Positions 39,637-55,100 of a stretch of 64,000 bases of DNA are shown here, piece after piece (position 1 is the stretch's first letter; the number at the start of each line of letters is the position of its first letter). The stretch is from NCBI GenBank assembly GCA_040954595.2, contig CM082589.2:10478001-10542000 (forward strand). Reading direction: 5' to 3'. This DNA is from Balanoglossus misakiensis (lineage: Eukaryota; Hemichordata). The position numbers were made by a program, and so were the translations under genes. Below the pieces are notes generated by a model. It saw nothing but the letters and a program-made list of their open reading frames with translations. It did no database searches and had not been told where the DNA came from.

Positions 39637-40827
39637 GGAAATTTTACAACTATCCGTCGATCTACAGAGTCTAGTGGAAAACGTTATTATGCGCATAGGC
39701 CTATATATGTGTTCTGCGCATCACAACAGAATTTTGTAAACAAACGAGGCTGTGTTTGGAAGCAACCATGGACATTTTAGAACTATCTCTCGATCTACAG
39801 AGTCTATAGTGGAAAACTTTCTTATGCACATAGGCCTATCTATGTGTTCTGCGCCTCACAACAGAAATCGGTAAATAAACGAGGCTGTATTTGGAAGCAA
39901 CCATGAAATTTTACAACTATCCGTCGATCTACAGAGTCTAGTGGAAAAATGTCTCATGCGCATAGGCCTATCATGTGTTCTGCGCCTCACAACAGAAATC
40001 GGTAAATAAACGAGGCTGTTTGGAAGCAACCATGGAAATTTTACAACTATCCGTCGATCTACAGAGTCTAGTGGAAAACGTTATTATGCGCATAGGCCTA
40101 TATATGTGTTCTGCGCATCACAACAGAATTTTGTAAACAAACGAGGCTGTGTTTGGAAGCAACCATGGACATTTTAGAACTATCTCTCGATCTACAGAGT
40201 CTATAGTGGAAAACTTTCTTATGCACATAGGCCTATCTATGTGTTCTGCGCCTCACAACAGAAATCGGTAAATAAACGAGGCTGTATTTGGAAGCAACCA
40301 TGAAATTTTACAACTATCCGTCGATCTACAGAGTCTAGTGGAAAAATGTCTCATGCGCATAGGCCTATCATGTGTTCTGCGCCTCACAACAGAAATCGGT
40401 AAATAAACGAGGCTGTTTGGAAGCAACCATGGAAATTTTACAACTATCCGTCGATCTACAGAGTCTAGTGGAAAACGTTATTATGCGCATAGGCCTATAT
40501 ATGTGTTCTGCGCATCACAACAGAATTTTGTAAACAAACGAGGCTGTGTTTGGAAGCAACCATGGACATTTTAGAACTATCTCTCGATCTACAGAGTCTA
40601 TAGTGGAAAACTTTCTTATGCACATAGGCCTATCTATGTGTTCTGCGCCTCACAACAGAAATCGGTAAATAAACGAGGCTGTATTTGGAAGCAACCATGA
40701 AATTTTACAACTATCCGTCGATCTACAGAGTCTAGTGGAAAAATGTCTCATGCGCATAGGCCTATCATGTGTTCTGCGCCTCACAACAGAAATCGGTAAA
40801 TAAACGAGGCTGTTTAAAAGCAACCAT
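39637..40827 (+). repeat. 397-bp trimer HOR, three tandem units
   Basis: Three units start at 39,637, 40,034 and 40,431, each exactly 397 bp and ending at 40,827. Each unit is a GTTATTATGCGC monomer, a GGACATTTTAGAAC monomer with CACATAGGCC, and an AAATGTCTCATG monomer. Two further units lie at 41,484-41,880 and 41,881-42,277. They carry small private changes (GTCTATATTGG and CATAGGCTTATC). The two runs are separated by 656 bp with a different monomer order. Confidence 0.9.
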
Positions 40828-43189
40828 GGAAATTTTACAGCTATCCGTCGATCTACAGAGTCTAGTAGAAACGTTATTATGCACATATGCCTATCTATGT
40901 GTTCTGCGCATCACAACAGAAATCGGTAAATAAACGAGGCTGTTTGGAAGCAACCATGGAAATTTTACAACTATCCGTCGATCTACAGAGTCTGGTGGAA
41001 AACTTTCTTATGCGCATAGGCCTATTACGTGCTCTGCGCCTCACAACAGAATTCGGTAAATAAACGAGGCTGTTTGGAAGCAACCATGGAACTTTTAGAA
41101 CTATCCGTCGATCTACAGAGTCTAGTGGAAAAATGTCTTATGCGCATAGGCCTATCATGTGTTCTGCGCCTCACAACAGAAATCGGTAAATAAACGAAGC
41201 TGTTTGGAAGCAACCATGGAAATTGTACAACTATCCGTCGATCTACAGAGTCTAGTGTAAAACGTTCTTATGCGCATAGGCCTATCTATGTGTTATGCGC
41301 ATCACAACAGAAATCGGTAAATAAACGAGGCTGTGTATGGTAGCAACCATGGACATTTTAGAACTATCTCTCGATCTACAGAGTCTATAGTGGAAAACTT
41401 TCTTATGCACATATGCCTATCTATGTGTTCTGCGCCTCACAACAGAATTCGGTAAATAAACGAGGCTGTTTGGAAGCAACCATGGAAATTTTACAACTAT
41501 CCGTCGATCTACAGAGTCTAGTGGAAAACGTTATTATGCGCATAGGCCTATATATGTGTTCTGCGCATCACAACAGAATTTTGTAAACAAACGAGGCTGT
41601 GTTTGGAAGCAACCATGGACATTTTAGAACTATCTCTCGATCTACAGAGTCTATATTGGAAAACTTTCTTATGCACATAGGCCTATCTATGTGTTCTGCG
41701 CCTCACAACAGAAATCGGTAAATAAACGAGGCTGTATTTGGAAGCAACCATGAAATTTTACAACTATCCGTCGATCTACAGAGTCTAGTGGAAAAATGTC
41801 TCATGCGCATAGGCCTATCATGTGTTCTGCGCCTCACAACAGAAATCGGTAAATAAACGAGGCTGTTTGGAAGCAACCATGGAAATTTTACAACTATCCG
41901 TCGATCTACAGAGTCTAGTGGAAAACGTTATTATGCGCATAGGCCTATATATGTGTTCTGCGCATCACAACAGAATTTTGTAAACAAACGAGGCTGTGTT
42001 TGGAAGCAACCATGGACATTTTAGAACTATCTCTCGATCTACAGAGTCTATAGTGGAAAACTTTCTTATGCACATAGGCTTATCTATGTGTTCTGCGCCT
42101 CACAACAGAAATCGGTAAATAAACGAGGCTGTATTTGGAAGCAACCATGAAATTTTACAACTATCCGTCGATCTACAGAGTCTAGTGGAAAAATGTCTCA
42201 TGCGCATAGGCCTATCATGTGTTCTGCGCCTCACAACAGAAATCGGTAAATAAACGAGGCTGTTTGGAAGCAACCATGGAAATTTTACAGCTATCCGTCG
42301 ATCTACAGAGTCTAGTGGAAACGTTCTTATGCGCATAGGCCTATATATGTGTTCTGCGCATCACAACAGAATTTTGTAAACAAACGAGGCTGTGTTTGGT
42401 AGCAACCATGGACATTTTAGAACTATCTCTCGATCTACAGAGTCTATAGTGGAAAACTTTCTTATGCACATATGCCTATCTATGTGTTCTGCGCCTCACA
42501 ACAGAATTCGGTAAATAAACGAGGCTGTTTGGAAGCAACCATGGAAATTTTACAACTATCCGTCGATCTACAGAGTCTAGTGGAAAACGTTATTATGCGC
42601 ATAGGCCTATATATGTGTTCTGCGCATCACAACAGAATTTTGTAAACAAACGAGGCTGTGTTTGGAAGCAACCATGGACATTTTAGAACTATCTCTCGAT
42701 CTACAGAGTCTATAGTGGAAAACTTTCTTATGCACATAGGCCTATCTATGTGTTCTGTGCCTCACAACAGAATTCGGTAAATAAACGAGGCTGTTTGGAA
42801 GCAACCATGGAAATTTTACAACTATCCGTCGATCTACAGAGTCTAGTGGAAAACGTTCTTATGCGCATAGGCCTATATATGTGTTCTGCGCATCACAAAA
42901 GAATTTTGTAAACAAACGAGGCTGTGTTTGGAAGCAACCATGGACATTTTAGAACTATCTCTCGATCTACAGAGTCTATAGTGGAAAACTTTCTTATGCA
43001 CATATGCCTATCTATGTGTTCTGCGCCTCAAAACAGAATTCCGTAAATAAACGAGGCTGTTTGGAAGCAAACATGGCAATTTTAGAACTATCTCTCGATC
43101 TACAGAGTATAGTGGAAAACGTTCATATGCGCATAGGCCTATCTATGTGTTCTGCGCATCACAACAGAATTTTGTAAACAAACCAGGCT

Positions 43190-46100
43190 TTGTTTGGAAG
43201 CAACCATGGACATTTTAGAACTATTCGTCGATCTACGGAGTCTAGTGGAAAACTTTCTTATGCGCATAGGCATATGTATGTGTTCTACGCATCACAACAG
43301 AATTCGGTAAATAAACGAGGCTGTTTGGAAACAACCATGGAAATTTTAGAACTATCCGTTGATCTAAAGTTGAAAAGTTTTTTATGCGCATAGGCCTATC
43401 TATGTGTTCTGCGCCTCACAACAGAAATCGGTAAATAAACGAGGCTGTTTGGAAGCAACCATGGAAATTTTACAACTATCTCTCGATCTACAGAGTCTAT
43501 AGTGGAAAACTTTCTTATTCACATATGCCTATCTATGTGTTCTGCGCCTCAAAACAGAATTCCGCAAATAAACGAGGCTGTTTGGAAGCAAACATGGAAG
43601 TTTTAGAACTATCTCTCGATCTACAGTGTATAGTGGAAAACGTTCATATGCGCATAGGCCTATCTATGTGTTCTGCGCATCACAACAGAATTTTGTAAAC
43701 AAACGAGGCTGTGTTTGGTAGCAACCATGGACATTTTAGAACTATCTCTCGATCTACAGAGTCTATAGTGGAAAACTTTCTTATGCACATATGCCTATCT
43801 ATGTGTTCTGCGCCTCACAACAGAATTCGGTAAATAAACGAGGCTGTTTGGAAGCAACCATGGAAATTTTACAACTATCCGTCGATCTACGGAGTCTGGT
43901 GGAAAACTTTCTTATGCGCATAGGCCTATTACGTGTTCTGCGTCTCACAACAGAATTCGGTAAATAAACGAGGCTGTTTGGAAGCAACCATGGAAATTTT
44001 AGAACTATCTCTCGATCTACAGAGTCTAGTGGAAAACGTTCTTATGCGCATAGGCCTATATATGTGTTCTGCGCATCACAACAGAATTCGTAAACAAACG
44101 AGGTTGTTTGGAAGCAACCATGGAAATTTTACAACTATCCGTCGATCTACAGAGTCTAGTGGAAAAATGTCTTATGCGCATTGGCCTATCATGTGTTCTG
44201 CGCCTCACAACAGAAATCAGTAAATAAACGAGGCTGTTTGGAAGCAACCATGGAAATTTTACAACTATCAGTCCATCTACAGAGTCTGGTGGAAAACTTT
44301 CTTATGCGCATAGGCCTATAACGTGTTCTGCGCCTAACAACAGAATTCGGTAAATAAACGAGGCTGTTTGGAAGCAACCATGGAAATTTTACAACTATCC
44401 GTCGATCTACAGAGTCTAGTGGAAACGTTCTTATGCGCATAGGCCTATATATGTGTTCTGCGCATCACAACAGAATTTTGTAAACAAACGAGGCTGTGTT
44501 TGGTAGCAACCATGGACATTTTAGAACTATCTCTCGATCTACAGAGTCTATAGTGGAAAACTTTCTTATGCACATATGCCTATCTATGTGTTCTGCGCCT
44601 CACAACAGAATTCGGTAAATAAACGAGGCTGTTTGGAAGCAACCATGGAAATTTTACAACTATCCGTCGATCTACAGAGTCTAGTGGAAAACGTTATTAT
44701 GCGCATAGGCCTATATATGTGTTCTGCGCATCACAACAGAATTTTGTAAACAAACGAGGCTGTGTTTGGAAGCAACCATGGACATTTTAGAACTATCTCT
44801 CGATCTACAGAGTCTATAGTGGAAAACTTTCTTATGCACATAGGCCTATCTATGTGTTCTGTGCCTTACAACAGAATTCGGTAAATAAACGAGGCTGTTT
44901 GGAAGCAACCATGGAAATTTTACAACTATCCGTCGATGTACAGAGTCTAGTGGAAAACGTTATTATGCGCATAGGCCTATATATGTGTTCTGCGCATCAC
45001 AACAGAATTTTGTAAACAAACGAGGCTGTGTTTGGAAGCAACCATGGACATTTTAGAACTATCTCTCGATCTACAGAGTCTATAGTGGAAAACTTTCTTA
45101 TGCACATATGCCTATCTATGTGTTCTGCGCCTCAAAACAGAATTCCGTAAATAAACGAGGCTGTTTGGAAGCAAACATGGAAATTTTAGAACTATCTCTC
45201 GATCTACAGAGTATAGTGGAAAACGTTCATATGCGCATAGGCCTATCTATGTGTTCTGCGCATCACAACAGAATTTTGTAAACAAACCAGGCTTTGTTTG
45301 GAAGCAACCATGGACATTTTAGAACTATTCGTCGATCTACGGAGTCTAGTGGAAAACTTTCTTATGCGCATAGGCATATGTATGTGTTCTACGCATCACA
45401 ACAGAATTCGGTAAATAAACGAGGCTGTTTGGAAACAACCATGGAAATTTTAGAACTATCCGTTGATCTAAAGTTGAAAAGTTTTTTATGCGCATAGGCC
45501 TATCTATGTGTTCTGCGCCTCACAACAGAAATCGGTAAATAAACGAGGCTGTTTGGAAGCAACCATGGAAATTTTACAACTATCTCTCGATCTACAGAGT
45601 CTATAGTGGAAAACTTTCTTATTCACATATGCCTATCTATGTGTTCTGCGCCTCAAAACAGAATTCCGCAAATAAACGAGGCTGTTTGGAAGCAAACATG
45701 GAAGTTTTAGAACTATCTCTCGATCTACAGTGTATGGTGGAAAACGTTCATATGCGCATAGGCCTATCTATGTGTTCTGCGCATCACAACAGAATTTTGT
45801 AAACAAACGAGGCTGTGTTTGGTAGCAACCATGGACATTTTAGAACTATCTCTCGATCTACAGAGTCTATAGTGGAAAACTTTCTTATGCACATATGCCT
45901 ATCTATGTGTTCTGCGCCTCACAACAGAATTCGGTAAATAAACGAGGCTGTTTGGAAGCAACCATGGAAATTTTACAACTATCCGTCGATCTACGGAGTC
46001 TGGTGGAAAACTTTCTTATGCGCATAGCCCTATATATGTGTTCTGCGCATCACAACAGAATTCGTAAACAAACGAGGTTGTTTGGAAGCAACCATGGAAA

Positions 46101-49100
46101 TTTTACAACTATCCGTCGATCTACAGAGTCTAGTGGAAAAATGTCTTATGCGCATTGGCCTATCATGTGTTCTGCGCCTCACAACAGAAATCAGTAAATA
46201 AACGAGGCTGTTTGGAAGCAACCATGGAAATTTTACAACTATCAGTCCATCTACAGAGTCTGGTGGAAAACTTTCTTATGCGCATAGGCCTATAACGTGT
46301 TCTGCGCCTAACAACAGAATTCGGTAAATAAACGAGGCTGTTTGGAAGCAACCATGGAAATTTTACAACTATCCGTCGATCTACAGAGTCTGGTGGAAAA
46401 CTTTCTTATGCGCATAGGCCTATAACGTGTTCTGCGCCTAACAACAGAATTCGGTAAATAAACGAGGCTGTTTGGAAGCAACCATGGAAATTTTACAACT
46501 ATCCGTCGATCTACAGAGTCTAGTGGAAAACGTTATAATGCGCATAGGCCTATCTATGTGTTATGCGCATCACAACAGAAATCGGTAAATAAACGAGGCT
46601 GTATTTGGAAGCAACCATGAACATTTTACAACTATCCGTCGATCTACAGAGTCTAGTGGAAAACGTTCTTATGCGCATAGGCCTATATATGTGTTCTGCG
46701 CATCACAACAGAATTCGGTAAACAAACGAGGTTGTTTGGAAGCAACCATGGACATTTTACAACTATCCGTCGATCTACAGAGTCTAGTGGAAAAATGTCG
46801 TATGCGCATAGGCCTATCATGTGTTCTGCGCCTCAAAACAGAATTCCGTAAATAAACGAGGCTGTTTGCAAGCAAACATGGAAATTTTACAGCTATCCGT
46901 CGATCTACAGAGTCTAGTGGAAAACGTTCTTTTGCGCATAGGCCTATATATGTGTTATGCGCATCACAACAGAAATCGGTAAATAAACGAGGCTGTATTT
47001 GGAAGCAACCATGGACATTTTACAACTATCCGTCGATCTACAGAGTCTTGTGGAAAACTTTCTAATGCGCATAGGCCTATTACGTGTTCTGCGCCTCACA
47101 ACAGAATTCCGTAAATAAACGAGGCTGTTTGGAAGCAACCATGGAAATGTTAGAACTATCCGTCGATCTACAGAGTCTAGTGGAAAAATGTCTTATGCGC
47201 ATAGGCCTATCATGTGTTCTGCGCCTCACAACAGAAATCGGTAAATAAACGAGGCAGTTTGGAAGCAACCATGGAAATTTTACAGCTATCCGTCGATCTA
47301 CAGAGTCTAGTGGAAAACGTTCTTTTGCGCATAGGCCTATATATGTGTTCTGCGCATCACAACAGAATTTTGTAAACAAACGAGGCTGTGTTTGGAAGCA
47401 ACCATGGACATTTTAGAACTATCTCTCGATCTACAGAGTCTATAGTGGAAAACTTTCTTATGCACATATGCCTATCTATGTGTTCTGCGCCTAAAAACAG
47501 AATTCCGTAAATAAACGAGGCTGTTTGGAAGCAAACATGGCAATTTTACAGCTATCCGTGGATATACAGAGTCTAGTGGAAAACGTTCTTATGCGCATAG
47601 GCCTATATATGTGTTCTGCGCATCACAACAGAATTTTGTAAACAAACGAGGCTGTGTTTGGAAGCAACCATGGAAATTTTAGAACTATCCGTTGATCTAA
47701 AGTTGAAAAGTTTTTTATGCGCATAGGCCTATCTATGTGTTCTGCGCCTCACAACAGAATTCGGTAAATAAACGAGGCTGTTTGGAAGCAACCATGGAAA
47801 TTTTACAACTATCTCTCGATCTACAGAGTCTATAGTGGAAAACTTTCTTATTCACATATGCCTATCTATGTGTTCTGCGCCTCAAAACAGAATTCCGCAA
47901 ATAAACGAGGCTGTTTGGAAGCAAACATGGAAGTTTTAGAACTATCTCTCGATCTACAGTGTATAGTGGAAAACGTTCATATGCGCATAGGCCTATCTAT
48001 GTGTTCTGCGCATCACAACAGAATTTTGTAAACAAACGAGGCTGTGTTTGGTAGCAACCATGGACATTTTAGAACTATCTCTCGATCTACAGAGTCTATA
48101 GTGGAAAACTTTCTTATGCACATAGGCCTATCTATGTGTTCTGCGCCTCACAACGGAATTCGGTAAATAAACGAGGCTGTTTGGAAGCAACCATGGAAAT
48201 TTTACAACTATCCGTCGATCTACGGAGTCTGGTGGAAAACTTTCTTATGCGCATAGGCCTATTACGTGTTCTGCGTCTCACAACAGAATTCGGTAAATAA
48301 ACGAGGCTGTTTGGAAGCAACCATGGAAATTTTAGAACTATCTCTCGATCTACAGAGTCTAGTGGAAAACGTTCTTATGCGCATAGGCCTATATATGTGT
48401 TCTGCGCATCACAACAGAATTCGTAAACAAACGAGGTTGTTTGGAAGCAACCATGGAAATTTTACAACTATCCGTCGATCTACAGAGTCTAGTGGAAAAA
48501 TGTCTTATGCGCATTGGCCTATCATGTGTTCTGCGCCTCACAACAGAAATCAGTAAATAAACGAGGCTGTTTGGAAGCAACCATGGAAATTTTACAACTA
48601 TCCGTCGATCTACAGAGTCTAGTGGAAACGTTCTTATGCGCATAGGCCTATATATGTGTTCTGCGCATCACAACAGAATTTTGTAAACAAACGAGGCTGT
48701 GTTTGGTAGCAACCATGGACATTTTAGAACTATCTCTCGATCTACAGAGTCTATAGTGGAAAACTTTCTTATGCACATATGCCTATCTATGTGTTCTGCG
48801 CCTCACAACAGAATTCGGTAAATAAACGAGGCTGTTTGGAAGCAACCATGGAAATTTTACAACTATCCGTCGATCTACAGAGTCTAGTGGAAAACGTTAT
48901 TATGCGCATAGGCCTATATATGTGTTCTGCGCATCACAACAGAATTTTGTAAACAAACGAGGCTGTGTTTGGAAGCAACCATGGACATTTTAGAACTATC
49001 TCTCGATCTACAGAGTCTATAGTGGAAAACTTTCTTATGCACATAGGCCTATCTATGTGTTCTGTGCCTTACAACAGAATTCGGTAAATAAACGAGGCTG

Positions 49101-52100
49101 TTTGGAAGCAACCATGGAAATTTTACAACTATCCGTCGATCTACAGAGTCTAGTGGAAAACGTTATTATGCGCATAGGCCTATATATGTGTTCTGCGCAT
49201 CACAACAGAATTTTGTAAACAAACGAGGCTGTGTTTGGAAGCAACCATGGACATTTTAGAACTATCTCTCGATCTACAGAGTCTATAGTGGAAAACTTTC
49301 TTATGCACATATGCCTATCTATGTGTTCTGCGCCTCAAAACAGAATTCCGTAAATAAACGAGGCTGTTTGGAAGCAAACATGGAAATTTTAGAACTATCT
49401 CTCGATCTACAGAGTATAGTGGAAAACGTTCATATGCGCATAGGCCTATCTATGTGTTCTGCGCATCACAACAGAATTTTGTAAACAAACCAGGCTTTGT
49501 TTGGAAGCAACCATGGACATTTTAGAACTATTCGTCGATCTACGGAGTCTAGTGGAAAACTTTCTTATGCGCATAGGCATATGTATGTGTTCTACGCATC
49601 ACAACAGAATTCGGTAAATAAACGAGGCTGTTTGGAAACAACCATGGAAATTTTAGAACTATCCGTTGATCTAAAGTTCAAAAGTTTTTTATGCGCATAG
49701 GCCTATCTATGTGTTCTGCGCCTCACAACAGAAATCGGTAAATAAACGAGGCTGTTTGGAAGCAACCATGGAAATTTTACAACTATCTCTCGATCTACAG
49801 AGTCTATAGTGGAAAACTTTCTTATTCACATATGCCTATCTATGTGTTCTGCGCCTCAAAACAGAATTCCGCAAATAAACGAGGCTGTTTGGAAGCAAAC
49901 ATGGAAGTTTTAGAACTATCTCTCGATCTACAGTGTATGGTGGAAAACGTTCATATGCGCATAGGCCTATCTATGTGTTCTGCGCATCACAACAGAATTT
50001 TGTAAACAAACGAGGCTGTGTTTGGTAGCAACCATGGACATTTTAGAACTATCTCTCGATCTACAGAGTCTATAGTGGAAAACTTTCTTATGCACATATG
50101 CCTATCTATGTGTTCTGCGCCTCACAACAGAATTCGGTAAATAAACGAGGCTGTTTGGAAGCAACCATGGAAATTTTACAACTATCCGTCGATCTACGGA
50201 GTCTGGTGGAAAACTTTCTTATGCGCATAGCCCTATATATGTGTTCTGCGCATCACAACAGAATTTTGTAAACAAACGAGGCTGTGTTTGGTAGCAACCA
50301 TGGACATTTTAGAACTATCTCTCGATCTACAGAGTCTATAGTGGAAAACTTTCTTATGCACATAGGCCTATCTATGTGTTCTGCGCCTCACAACAGAATT
50401 CGGTAAATAAACGAGGCTGTTTGGAAGCAACCATGGAAATTTTACAACTATCCGTCGATCTACGGAGTCTGGTGGAAAACTTTCTTATGCGCATAGGCCT
50501 ATTACGTGTTCTGCGTCTCACAACAGAATTCGGTAAATAAACGAGGCTGTTTGGAAGCAACCATGGAAATTTTAGAACTATCTCTCGATCTACAGAGTCT
50601 AGTGGAAAACGTTCTTATGCGCATAGGCCTATATATGTGTTCTGCGCATCACAACAGAATTCGTAAACAAACGAGGTTGTTTGGAAGCAACCATGGAAAT
50701 TTTACAACTATCCGTCGATCTACAGAGTCTAGTGGAAAAATGTCTTATGCGCATTGGCCTATCATGTGTTCTGCGCCTCACAACAGAAATCAGTAAATAA
50801 ACGAGGCTGTTTGGAAGCAACCATGGAAATTTTACAACTATCCGTCGATCTACAGAGTCTAGTGGAAACGTTCTTATGCGCATAGGCCTATATATGTGTT
50901 CTGCGCATCACAACAGAATTTTGTAAACAAACGAGGCTGTGTTTGGTAGCAACCATGGACATTTTAGAACTATCTCTCGATCTACAGAGTCTATAGTGGA
51001 AAACTTTCTTATGCACATATGCCTATCTATGTGTTCTGCGCCTCACAACAGAATTCGGTAAATAAACGAGGCTGTTTGGAAGCAACCATGGAAATTTTAC
51101 AACTATCCGTCGATCTACAGAGTCTAGTGGAAAACGTTATTATGCGCATAGGCCTATATATGTGTTCTGCGCATCACAACAGAATTTTGTAAACAAACGA
51201 GGCTGTGTTTGGAAGCAACCATGGACATTTTAGAACTATCTCTCGATCTACAGAGTCTATAGTGGAAAACTTTCTTATGCACATAGGCCTATCTATGTGT
51301 TCTGTGCCTTACAACAGAATTCGGTAAATAAACGAGGCTGTTTGGAAGCAACCATGGAAATTTTACAACTATCCGTCGATCTACAGAGTCTAGTGGAAAA
51401 CGTTATTATGCGCATAGGCCTATATATGTGTTCTGCGCATCACAACAGAATTTTGTAAACAAACGAGGCTGTGTTTGGAAGCAACCATGGACATTTTAGA
51501 ACTATCTCTCGATCTACAGAGTCTATAGTGGAAAACTTTCTTATGCACATATGCCTATCTATGTGTTCTGCGCCTCAAAACAGAATTCCGTAAATAAACG
51601 AGGCTGTTTGGAAGCAAACATGGAAATTTTAGAACTATCTCTCGATCTACAGAGTATAGTGGAAAACGTTCATATGCGCATAGGCCTATCTATGTGTTCT
51701 GCGCATCACAACAGAATTTTGTAAACAAACCAGGCTTTGTTTGGAAGCAACCATGGACATTTTAGAACTATTCGTCGATCTACGGAGTCTAGTGGAAAAC
51801 TTTCTTATGCGCATAGGCATATGTATGTGTTCTACGCATCACAACAGAATTCGGTAAATAAACGAGGCTGTTTGGAAACAACCATGGAAATTTTAGAACT
51901 ATCCGTTGATCTAAAGTTGAAAAGTTTTTTATGCGCATAGGCCTATCTATGTGTTCTGCGCCTCACAACAGAAATCGGTAAATAAACGAGGCTGTTTGGA
52001 AGCAACCATGGAAATTTTACAACTATCTCTCGATCTACAGAGTCTATAGTGGAAAACTTTCTTATTCACATATGCCTATCTATGTGTTCTGCGCCTCACA

Positions 52101-55100
52101 ACAGAAATCGGTAAATAAACGAGGCTGTTTGGAAGCAACCATGGAAATTTTACAACTATCCGTCGATCTACAGAGTCTAGTGGAAAACGTTATTATGCGC
52201 ATAGGCCTATATATGTGTTCTGCGCATCACAACAGAATTTTGTAAACAAACGAGGCTGTGTTTGGAAGCAACCATGGACATTTTAGAACTATCTCTCGAT
52301 CTACAGAGTCTATAGTGGAAAACTTTCTTATGCACATAGGCCTATCTATGTGTTCTGTGCCTTACAACAGAATTCGGTAAATAAACGAGGCTGTTTGGAA
52401 GCAACCATGGAAATTTTACAACTATCCGTCGATCTACAGAGTCTAGTGGAAAACGTTATTATGCGCATAGGCCTATATATGTGTTCTGCGCATCACAACA
52501 GAATTTTGTAAACAAACGAGGCTGTGTTTGGAAGCAACCATGGACATTTTAGAACTATCTCTCGATCTACAGAGTCTATAGTGGAAAACTTTCTTATGCA
52601 CATAGGCCTATCTATGTGTTCTGTGCCTTACAACAGAATTCGGTAAATAAACGAGGCTGTTTGGAAGCAACCATGGAAATTTTACAACTATCCGTCGATC
52701 TACAGAGTCTAGTGGAAAACGTTATTATGCGCATAGGCCTATATATGTGTTCTGCGCATCACAACAGAATTTTGTAAACAAACGAGGCTGTGTTTGGAAG
52801 CAACCATGGACATTTTAGAACTATCTCTCGATCTACAGAGTCTATAGTGGAAAACTTTCTTATGCACATATGCCTATCTATGTGTTCTGCGCCTCAAAAC
52901 AGAATTCCGTAAATAAACGAGGCTGTTTGGAAGCAAACATGGAAATTTTAGAACTATCTCTCGATCTACAGAGTATAGTGGAAAACGTTCATATGCGCAT
53001 AGGCCTATCTATGTGTTCTGCGCATCACAACAGAATTTTGTAAACAAACCAGGCTTTGTTTGGAAGCAACCATGGACATTTTAGAACTATTCGTCGATCT
53101 ACGGAGTCTAGTGGAAAACTTTCTTATGCGCATAGGCATATGTATGTGTTCTACGCATCACAACAGAATTCGGTAAATAAACGAGGCTGTTTGGAAACAA
53201 CCATGGAAATTTTAGAACTATCCGTTGATCTAAAGTTGAAAAGTTTTTTATGCGCATAGGCCTATCTATGTGTTCTGCGCCTCACAACAGAAATCGGTAA
53301 ATAAACGAGGCTGTTTGGAAGCAACCATGGAAATTTTACAACTATCTCTCGATCTACAGAGTCTATAGTGGAAAACTTTCTTATTCACATATGCCTATCT
53401 ATGTGTTCTGCGCCTCAAAACAGAATTCCGCAAATAAACGAGGCTGTTTGGAAGCAAACATGGAAGTTTTAGAACTATCTCTCGATCTACAGTGTATGGT
53501 GGAAAACGTTCATATGCGCATAGGCCTATCTATGTGTTCTGCGCATCACAACAGAATTTTGTAAACAAACGAGGCTGTGTTTGGTAGCAACCATGGACAT
53601 TTTAGAACTATCTCTCGATCTACAGAGTCTATAGTGGAAAACTTTCTTATGCACATATGCCTATCTATGTGTTCTGCGCCTCACAACAGAATTCGGTAAA
53701 TAAACGAGGCTGTTTGGAAGCAACCATGGAAATTTTACAACTATCCGTCGATCTACGGAGTCTGGTGGAAAACTTTCTTATGCGCATAGCCCTATATATG
53801 TGTTCTGCGCATCACAACAGAATTCGTAAACAAACGAGGTTGTTTGGAAGCAACCATGGAAATTTTACAACTATCCGTCGATCTACAGAGTCTAGTGGAA
53901 AAATGTCTTATGCGCATTGGCCTATCATGTGTTCTGCGCCTCACAACAGAAATCAGTAAATAAACGAGGCTGTTTGGAAGCAACCATGGAAATTTTACAA
54001 CTATCAGTCCATCTACAGAGTCTGGTGGAAAACTTTCTTATGCGCATAGGCCTATAACGTGTTCTGCGCCTAACAACAGAATTCGGTAAATAAACGAGGC
54101 TGTTTGGAAGCAACCATGGAAATTTTACAAAAATCCGTCGATCTACAGAGTCTGGTGGAAAACTTTCTTATGCGCATAGGCCTATAACGTGTTCTGCGCC
54201 TAACAACAGAATTCGGTAAATAAACGAGGCTGTTTGGAAGCAACCATGGAAATTTTACAACTATCCGTCGATCTACAGAGTCTAGTGGAAAACGTTATAA
54301 TGCGCATAGGCCTATCTATGTGTTATGCGCATCACAACAGAAATCGGTAAATAAACGAGGCTGTATTTGGAAGCAACCATGAACATTTTACAACTATCCG
54401 TCGATCTACAGAGTCTAGTGGAAAACGTTCTTATGCGCATAGGCCTATATATGTGTTCTGCGCATCACAACAGAATTCGGTAAACAAACGAGGTTGTTTG
54501 GAAGCAACCATGGAAATTTTACAACTATCCGTCGATCTACAGAGTCTAGTGGAAAAATGTCGTATGCGCATAGGCCTATCATGTGTTCTGCGCCTCAAAA
54601 CAGAATTCCGTAAATAAACAAGGCTGTTTGCAAGCAAACATGGAAATTTTACAGCTATCCGTCGATCTACAGAGTCTAGTGGAAAACGTTCTTTTGCGCA
54701 TAGGCCTATATATATGTTATGCGCATCACAACAGAAATCGGTAAATAAACGAGGCTGTATTTGGAAGCAACCATGGACATTTTACAACTATCCGTCGATC
54801 TACAGAGTCCTGTGGAAAATTTTCTAATGCGCATAGGCCTATTACGTGTTCTGCGCCTCACAACAGAATTCCGTAAATAAACGAGGCTGTTTGGAAGCAA
54901 CCATGGAAATTTTACAACTATCCGTCGATCTACGGAGTCTGGTGGAAAACTTTCTTATGCGCATAGGCCTATTACGTGTTCTGCGTCTCACAACAGAATT
55001 CGGTAAATAAACGAGGCTGTTTGGAAGCAACCATGGAAATTTTAGAACTATCTCTCGATCTACAGAGTCTAGTGGAAAACGTTCTTATGCGCATAGGCCT

